This document shows, one piece after another, positions 6,132-10,469 of a stretch of DNA of 10,469 nt (positions are counted from its first letter, which is position 1; every line of letters starts with the position of its first letter). The translations under genes were made by a program, and so were the position numbers. The notes beneath the pieces are model-generated. The model was not told where the DNA came from and did no database searches. It was given only the letters and a program-made list of their open reading frames with translations. Source of the stretch: Hyphomicrobiales bacterium (GTDB lineage Bacteria; Pseudomonadota; Alphaproteobacteria; Rhizobiales; Xanthobacteraceae); contig JAFKKQ010000327.1 in assembly GCA_017304505.1 (NCBI GenBank), positions 1-10,469 of the forward strand. Reading direction: 5' to 3'.

Positions 6132-7055
6132 ATGGAACGTCGATCTCTGTTGCGCGCTGGCGCTGCCCTGGTCCTGACGGCCGCTGGCTTGCCCTCGCTT
6201 CTCCGCGCACAGCCAGGGGCGAATGCGGCTTTGATCACAGCCCGGATTCCCGGCGCCGGGCGGGAATTGCCTGTCATTGGAATCGGCACAGCCAGGCGTT
6301 ATGCCGATCCCAAAGGTGACGCTGAACTGGCGGCGCTTCGCGCCACGATCTCCCGTTTCGTCGAACTTGAAGGGCAAGTCATCGATACGGCTCCGTCCTA
6401 TGGCCGTGCCGAGGAGGTGCTCGGCCAATTGGTGCAGGAACTGGGCGTGCGCGATCGGCTGTTCCTGGCCACCAAGGTCGGTGTGAGCAGCCGGCAAGAG
6501 GGCGTCGCGCAGATCGAGCAGAGCTTCGTCAAGCTGCGCACGAACCGTATCGATATGATCGCCGTGCACAATCTGCGTGACGTTGACAATCAGCTCGCCA
6601 TCCTGCGCGATCTCAAGGCCGCCGGCCGCATCCGCGTTGTGGGCGCCACCACGTCCTTCGATAGTCAGTATGGCGCTTTCGAAGCGATGATGCGCCGTCA
6701 GGCCCTGGACGTCATTCAGGTCGATTATGCGATGGACAATCGCAAGGTCGCCGAACGCATCCTGCCGCTGGCACAGGAGCGGGGATTTGCCGTCATGATC
6801 AACCTGCCGTTTGGGCGCGGCCGGTTGTTCGAAGCAACAAAAGGCCGTCCTCTCCCCGATTGGGCGTCGGAGATTGGGGCAAGAAGCTGGGCCCAGGTCT
6901 TCCTGAAATACATCGTCTCGCATCCATCCCGGCCCATCGCCGTTCCCGGCATGGCCCAGGCACGCTATGTCGACGATAATCTCTCCGCGGCCCACCAGCC
7001 TCTGCCGGACGCCGCGCTGCGGCGGCGTATGGAACAGTTCATCGATGCCCTCTGA
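6132..7055 (+). CDS. Tat-exported aldo/keto reductase
   Basis: A 307-residue NAD(P)H-dependent aldo/keto reductase (TIM barrel). The start at ATG 6132 is chosen because it yields a twin-arginine signal: MERRSLLRAG, a hydrophobic stretch (11-25) and possible cleavage after LRA (24-26). The frame is open further upstream, but that part is unlike any reductase. The full catalytic tetrad is present: Asp85 and Tyr90 (VIDTAPSYGRAEEVLG), Lys115 (FLATKVG) and His146 (IAVHNL). GRIRVVGATT (165-174) and the late IAVPGMAQARYVDDN (269-283) match the barrel strand and cofactor-binding C-terminal segment. No clear Shine-Dalgarno precedes the ATG. The gene overlaps the following transporter gene by 11 bases. 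The substrate is unknown; an aldehyde is the class default. Acting outside the cytoplasm with a nicotinamide cofactor is unusual and implies the protein is exported folded with cofactor bound. Confidence 0.88.
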   Translation: MERRSLLRAGAALVLTAAGLPSLLRAQPGANAALITARIPGAGRELPVIGIGTARRYADPKGDAELAALRATISRFVELEGQVIDTAPSYGRAEEVLGQLVQELGVRDRLFLATKVGVSSRQEGVAQIEQSFVKLRTNRIDMIAVHNLRDVDNQLAILRDLKAAGRIRVVGATTSFDSQYGAFEAMMRRQALDVIQVDYAMDNRKVAERILPLAQERGFAVMINLPFGRGRLFEATKGRPLPDWASEIGARSWAQVFLKYIVSHPSRPIAVPGMAQARYVDDNLSAAHQPLPDAALRRRMEQFIDAL

Positions 7056-8331
7056 TGCCGCCGCGCGGCCTGTCGACCGAGCCGCACGGCGCTTCGGCCT
7101 TCTCGCGGTGCATACCGATGAACGACCCGCGGTGATCGGCGGCTTCCTCCTCTTCTTCCTGCTCTTTGCCAGCTATTTCATGCTGCGGCCGGTGCGAGAG
7201 ACCTTCGGCATCGCCGGTGGTGTCCGCAACCTGCAATGGCTGTTCACCGGTACGTTCGTGGCAACGATGGTTGTGGTGCCGATCTATGGCTGGGTCGCAT
7301 CGCGCCTGCCGCGCCGAAAACTTCTTCCGATTAGCTATATTTTCTCGGCCGTGGTGATGGCGGGTTTTGCGACGGCGCTGCTGATCGACCGGAGCAATAT
7401 CTGGATTGGACGCGCCTTCTATATCTGGCTGTCGGTCTTCAACCTGTTCGTCATCTCCATCGCCTGGAGCCTGATGTCGGATCTGCTGGATCGCGACCAA
7501 AGCCAGCGCCTGTTCGGACAGATCGCCGCTGGCGCGAGTCTGGGAGGGCTGACAGGCCCTTTGCTCAGTGGATTTCTGGTCGGTCCGCTGGGAGAGGCCG
7601 GGCTTCTGTTCCTGTCCACCATGTTGCTGCTCTCCACGCTGGCATGCGTGGCTTGGCTTCTGCGCTGGCGTGACGGTCTCGGCCCCCGTGGCGATGTCAC
7701 CACGCCTGAACGGATCGGTGGGTCGATCTGGGGTGGGTTGAAGCTGATTGCAGCGTCACCTTATCTCTTGGCGGTGTCGGTCTTTGTGCTGCTGCTGACC
7801 GCTGTCAGCACCTTTGTGTATTTCGAGCAGGCGCGCATCGTCGCCGCGACCTTCCCAGACCGCACCAGCCAGACCCAGGTGTTTAGCGCCATCGATGCCG
7901 TAGTCCAGGCGTCGACGATCTTCATCCAGATTTTCCTGACCGGTCAGATTGCACGACGCGTCGGTGTTACAGCGCTACTTGCCGCTGTGCCGGCAATCAT
8001 GATCCTGGGGTTTGGTCTTCTCGCGGCTGCGCCGACATTTGCTGTTTTGGTGCTGGTGATGCTGGTGCGCCGGATTGGCGAATATGCGCTGGTGCGGCCT
8101 GGCCGGGAGATGCTTTTTGCCCCGCTCGACACCGAGACGAAGTACAAGGCCAAGAATGCCATCGACACGTTCGTTTACCGAGGTGGCGATGCTATATCGG
8201 CCTGGCTCAACGCTTGGATCAGCGCCATTGGATCAACCGGCGCGGCGGCGCTGCTCGGAGCCGGCATCGCCGCAGTCTGGGCTGCGGTCGGTATCTTTAT
8301 CGGCAGGCGTCACGATCGGACTCATGGATAA
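7045..8331 (+). CDS. ATP/ADP translocase-related (NTP/NDP exchange, MFS-like) membrane transporter
   Basis: A 428-residue polytopic inner-membrane protein with about 11-12 hydrophobic segments (for example 31-47, 63-84, 95-113, 125-144, 184-206, 238-260 and 305-342). YFMLRPVRETFGI (44-56) near the first membrane helix and DTFVYRGGDAISAWL (374-388) near the end are typical of the bacterial relatives of the TLC ATP/ADP antiporter family, usually annotated as MFS or NTP/NDP exchange transporters. The start at ATG 7045 is preferred: it lies 11 bases inside the reductase gene, whereas an ATG at 6967 would put 26 extra residues over that gene. The overlap suggests translational coupling. It is somewhat shorter than the roughly 500-residue parasite translocases. 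The solute is unknown, and free-living relatives need not carry nucleotides. Confidence 0.85.
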   Translation: MPSDAAARPVDRAARRFGLLAVHTDERPAVIGGFLLFFLLFASYFMLRPVRETFGIAGGVRNLQWLFTGTFVATMVVVPIYGWVASRLPRRKLLPISYIFSAVVMAGFATALLIDRSNIWIGRAFYIWLSVFNLFVISIAWSLMSDLLDRDQSQRLFGQIAAGASLGGLTGPLLSGFLVGPLGEAGLLFLSTMLLLSTLACVAWLLRWRDGLGPRGDVTTPERIGGSIWGGLKLIAASPYLLAVSVFVLLLTAVSTFVYFEQARIVAATFPDRTSQTQVFSAIDAVVQASTIFIQIFLTGQIARRVGVTALLAAVPAIMILGFGLLAAAPTFAVLVLVMLVRRIGEYALVRPGREMLFAPLDTETKYKAKNAIDTFVYRGGDAISAWLNAWISAIGSTGAAALLGAGIAAVWAAVGIFIGRRHDRTHG

Positions 8332-8340
8332 ATCGGCGGG

Positions 8341-8382
8341 AAAAGGTGGTTCGTAGCGTGTGCCGATCGCGCTAAACGAACC
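8341..8382 (-). terminator. Probable terminator of the epimerase gene, overlapping its stop codon
   Basis: On the minus strand a 7-bp stem (8376-8382 with 8348-8354, GGTTCGT/ACGAACC) continues, after a 2-base bulge, into AGCG/CGCT (8355-8358 with 8370-8373). It is followed by ACC and TTTT (8344-8341). The 5' arm contains the last codons and TAG (8372-8374) of the epimerase gene. On the + strand no T-run follows the stem, so it should act mainly on minus-strand transcripts. The T-run is short, so strength is uncertain. Confidence 0.45.
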
Positions 8383-9421
8383 GCAACTGGTCGTTTATCT
8401 CGCCCTGATCTATCAAATGCTTGATTTGTTTCAGTCGAATGAAGAGGCGCGAGTCGAAACTGCTGTTCTTTAATCTCCCCGCCGCAAGCCATTGCGCGAT
8501 TTCCTCGACGCCTTTCTCCAGCGTCCACCTCGCTTCGAATCCGGGGAGGTTGTTTGTCGCCTTGTCGAAATTGACTCGATAGGAGCGCGAGTCTCCGCCT
8601 GTTTCACCGGTAATTTCTACTTTGGCCGTCGGAAATTGTTTGCCAACGGCCTCCGCGATGTCTCGCACACGGTAGTTTGCATCGCTACGGCCAATGTTGA
8701 ACGCTTGCGCGTGTACTGCTTCCCGTGGCGCGGTCGCTGCGGCAATGGCGGCGCGGCTGATGTCCTCAATATGAACAAGCGGTCTCCACGGTGTTCCATC
8801 GGACATAACCTTGATAACGTTTGTCGTGAACGCCCAACCCATCAAATTGTTGAGTACAAGATCGAATCGCATGCGTGGGCTGACGCCGAACGCGGTGGCG
8901 TTGCGCATGAACACCGGTGAGAAATTCTGGTCGGCGAGCGCAAGCAAGCCTTCTTCAGAACTGACCTTGGAAACCGCATAGGCGGAAACGGGATTGAACG
9001 GAGCGGATTCGTCGAGCGCATCTGTATTGCCCGCCGCGCCGTAGATTGAGCATGACGAGGCGAAAACGAAGCGTGAGATACCGCATTCTTTTGCGATCGT
9101 CCCAAGACGAACGGTGGAGTTGAGATTGATGTCATGGGTTAGTTGGGGGTTCAGTTCGCCCATCGGATCGTTCGATAGGCCGGCAAGATGGATGATCGCG
9201 TCTATGCCATCGAGGTCGCCCGGTTGCACGTCACGGATGTCGCGCAGGATCTGCCGATCGGGTGAGGACGCCCCCTTGTTATCGATTGCATCGGTTTGGA
9301 AATAGCCGACGTCGAGGCCCACGACGGAGTGCCCCAGCATGCGGGCAAGTCTCGTCGCGATAGGGCCGATATAGCCTTGATTTCCGGTGATGAGCAGGCG
9401 GAGCGGGGACGGCATTTGCAT
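8372..9421 (-). CDS. NAD-dependent epimerase/dehydratase (extended SDR), nucleotide-sugar type
   Basis: A 349-residue extended short-chain dehydrogenase/reductase. GNQGYIG (13-19) is the NAD-binding GxxGxxG turn, VVGLDVGYF (33-41) the cofactor-ribose strand, and IIHLAGLSNDP (76-86) the central strand. The catalytic triad is Ser123 (FASSCSIYG), Tyr148 and Lys152 (SAYAVSK). RPLVHIEDISRA in the C-terminal half is the usual sugar-nucleotide epimerase substrate-domain signature. Such enzymes change the sugar of NDP-sugars for lipopolysaccharide, capsule or exopolysaccharide. The exact reaction cannot be told from sequence. ATG at 9419-9421 is taken as start; ATG at 9413-9415 (third codon) is equally possible, and neither has a clear ribosome binding site. 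It lies downstream of a glycosyltransferase gene on the same strand, across 235 bases. Confidence 0.92.
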   Translation of the reverse strand: MQMPSPLRLLITGNQGYIGPIATRLARMLGHSVVGLDVGYFQTDAIDNKGASSPDRQILRDIRDVQPGDLDGIDAIIHLAGLSNDPMGELNPQLTHDINLNSTVRLGTIAKECGISRFVFASSCSIYGAAGNTDALDESAPFNPVSAYAVSKVSSEEGLLALADQNFSPVFMRNATAFGVSPRMRFDLVLNNLMGWAFTTNVIKVMSDGTPWRPLVHIEDISRAAIAAATAPREAVHAQAFNIGRSDANYRVRDIAEAVGKQFPTAKVEITGETGGDSRSYRVNFDKATNNLPGFEARWTLEKGVEEIAQWLAAGRLKNSSFDSRLFIRLKQIKHLIDQGEINDQLRFV

Positions 9422-9656
9422 CCGTTAGCGAAAATGAGAGTGGAGCACGGGGCCTATGGTCGGGATTCGTTCTTTGAAACTGGCTTATCTCATAGCGTAG
9501 CCATTTGCAGCGACGCCTATGCTGCGCATCCCACCATCATTTCACACATCGTCGGTTTCGGAAGGGGCGGGGGCGGAAAATCCACCGCTGATAATGAAGT
9601 TCTGCCGTATCCAATTGACCGCGCGATATAGGGCCGATGGCCGGATGGTATGGCCG

Positions 9657-10469
9657 TTAGCATGCCACCGAAGAAAGCCGTTCGTAGAGGGCTAGATAGC
9701 TCTCGCACATATTTTGCTCGCGTAAGAGGCGCTCGTAACGCTCTCGAGCGCTGCGACCAAAGCGGATTCTGCATTCCGGGTCCGCGTTTAATTGCTGCAT
9801 GGCCGTACCGAGCGCGTCGACGTCAGCGGGTTGTACAACAAGCCCTGTCTCGCCGTTCACATTGACGTAGCTCGTGCCAGTGCCGATTTCGCACGAGATC
9901 ATCGGTTTCCCAGCGCGGGCTGCCTCCACCAACGAAACACCAAATGCTTCCGATCGCAGGTGTGATGGAAACACGAAGGTGGAACAAAGAGATAGAAGCG
10001 CCTCTTTGTCAGCATCGGAGACCTCGCCGAGAAAAGTCACGTTCGGCGGCGCTGTAGGCTCGAGCGTATTTCTCATTTCTCCGTCGCCGGCAACGATAAC
10101 GGGAAGTCCGGTTCTCCGCGCAGCATCGATCAGAAAGGGCAGCCCTTTATAGTAACGCAACACGCCGATGAATAGGAAAAAGCCTTCTCCGACGGTAGCG
10201 CGCCACTTTTGCAGGTTGGCTTTGGCTGGCTCTTCGCGGTCCCGCACGCCAATCGGGATGACTGAGGTTTTTTCGGTGTAGCGGCAAAGCACAGGACTCG
10301 TCTGCTTATAACTCGATGACGTTGCCACGATATGATCAACAGACGTGAGGAAGCGCTGCATAAGCGGCCGATAGAATGGCAGGATAAAGCGCTGTTTCAC
10401 GATATCCGAGTGATATGTGACGACGCTTGGACATTGCGGCCGCAGCAAGAGGTGCATGAGATCCTGGAG
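9657..10469 (-). CDS. Glycosyltransferase family 4-like (GT-B), 5' end outside window
   Basis: The frame is open to the right edge, so 270 C-terminal residues are visible. The ATG at 10455-10457 is internal: the residues before it (LQDL) continue the N-terminal domain and no ribosome binding site precedes it. Visible features are PSVVTYHSDIVKQR (end of the acceptor domain), SVIPIGV (linker strand), LFIGVLRYYKGL and VIVAGDGEM (start of the C-terminal nucleotide-binding domain), and EAFGVSLVE, the E-x7-E motif that holds the NDP-sugar in retaining GT-B enzymes. GTGTSYVNVNGETGLVV follows, as in mannosyl- and rhamnosyltransferases of surface polysaccharides. It acts at the cytoplasmic face on a lipid-linked or growing glycan. 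Together with the epimerase it marks the end of a surface-glycan cluster continuing to the right. Donor and acceptor are unknown. Confidence 0.93.
   Translation of the reverse strand, partial: LQDLMHLLLRPQCPSVVTYHSDIVKQRFILPFYRPLMQRFLTSVDHIVATSSSYKQTSPVLCRYTEKTSVIPIGVRDREEPAKANLQKWRATVGEGFFLFIGVLRYYKGLPFLIDAARRTGLPVIVAGDGEMRNTLEPTAPPNVTFLGEVSDADKEALLSLCSTFVFPSHLRSEAFGVSLVEAARAGKPMISCEIGTGTSYVNVNGETGLVVQPADVDALGTAMQQLNADPECRIRFGRSARERYERLLREQNMCESYLALYERLSSVAC

Noticed and set aside
5430..6995. 521-codon open frame on the minus strand
   Set aside because: It lies antisense to the end of the binding-protein gene and most of the reductase gene, both of which have clear families and motifs. It shows no recognisable domain over those parts. 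Long antisense frames are common in GC-rich DNA.
9434..9631. 65-codon + strand frame in the glycosyltransferase-epimerase gap, with a Walker A-like GRGGGGKST
   Set aside because: No ribosome binding site, no hydrophobic strand before the glycine loop, no Walker B motif, and no resemblance to a P-loop family. The glycines come from a G-rich run.
9422..9656. Promoter for the epimerase gene
   Set aside because: The best -10-like hexamer on the minus strand (TATGAG) has no acceptable -35 at 16-18 bases, so no site is reported. The 235-base gap shows nothing else that I can support.

Overview
The window looks like chromosomal DNA of a GC-rich proteobacterium, most likely an alphaproteobacterium of the Bradyrhizobium/Rhodopseudomonas type. 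This is an inference from gene content: a TctC/Bug-type periplasmic binding protein without its own permease, a fused ADP-forming acyl-CoA ligase, a LysR regulator and a Tat-exported oxidoreductase. There are no rRNA or tRNA genes, no CRISPR array and no recognisable insertion sequence.

Left part (1-5732), acid catabolism. The window opens in the last third of an acyl-CoA dehydrogenase (+). A LysR-type regulator (-) points toward it and is divergent, across a 297-base control region, from a three-gene + strand operon. The operon encodes a fused two-domain NDP-forming acyl-CoA synthetase (693 aa), a crotonase-fold protein closely resembling hydroxycinnamoyl-CoA hydratase-lyase (HCHL), and a secreted TctC/Bug substrate-binding protein. 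The simplest reading is capture of an organic acid in the periplasm, CoA activation with ATP to ADP, and side-chain cleavage to acetyl-CoA plus an aldehyde, much like the ferulate FerA/FerB route. The HCHL-like enzyme keeps the essential Glu but has lost both tyrosines that hold the substrate's para-hydroxyl in the characterised enzyme. The real substrate is therefore probably not ferulate or p-coumarate. This is the most interesting point in the window.

Middle part (5733-8331). A 399-base stretch without a convincing gene holds a perfect short hairpin and possibly a decayed minus-strand reading frame. It is followed by an overlapping gene pair: a Tat-signal aldo/keto reductase with an intact catalytic tetrad, and a polytopic transporter related to the ATP/ADP (NTP/NDP exchange) translocases. 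Their 11-base overlap implies co-translation.

Right part (8332-10469), minus strand, cell-surface sugar metabolism. It contains an NAD-dependent epimerase/dehydratase of the extended SDR class and, upstream of it, a family 4-like glycosyltransferase that runs off the right edge. The epimerase is convergent with the transporter, and a hairpin plus short T-run overlaps its stop codon. This pair is probably the end of a polysaccharide cluster unrelated to the catabolic genes.
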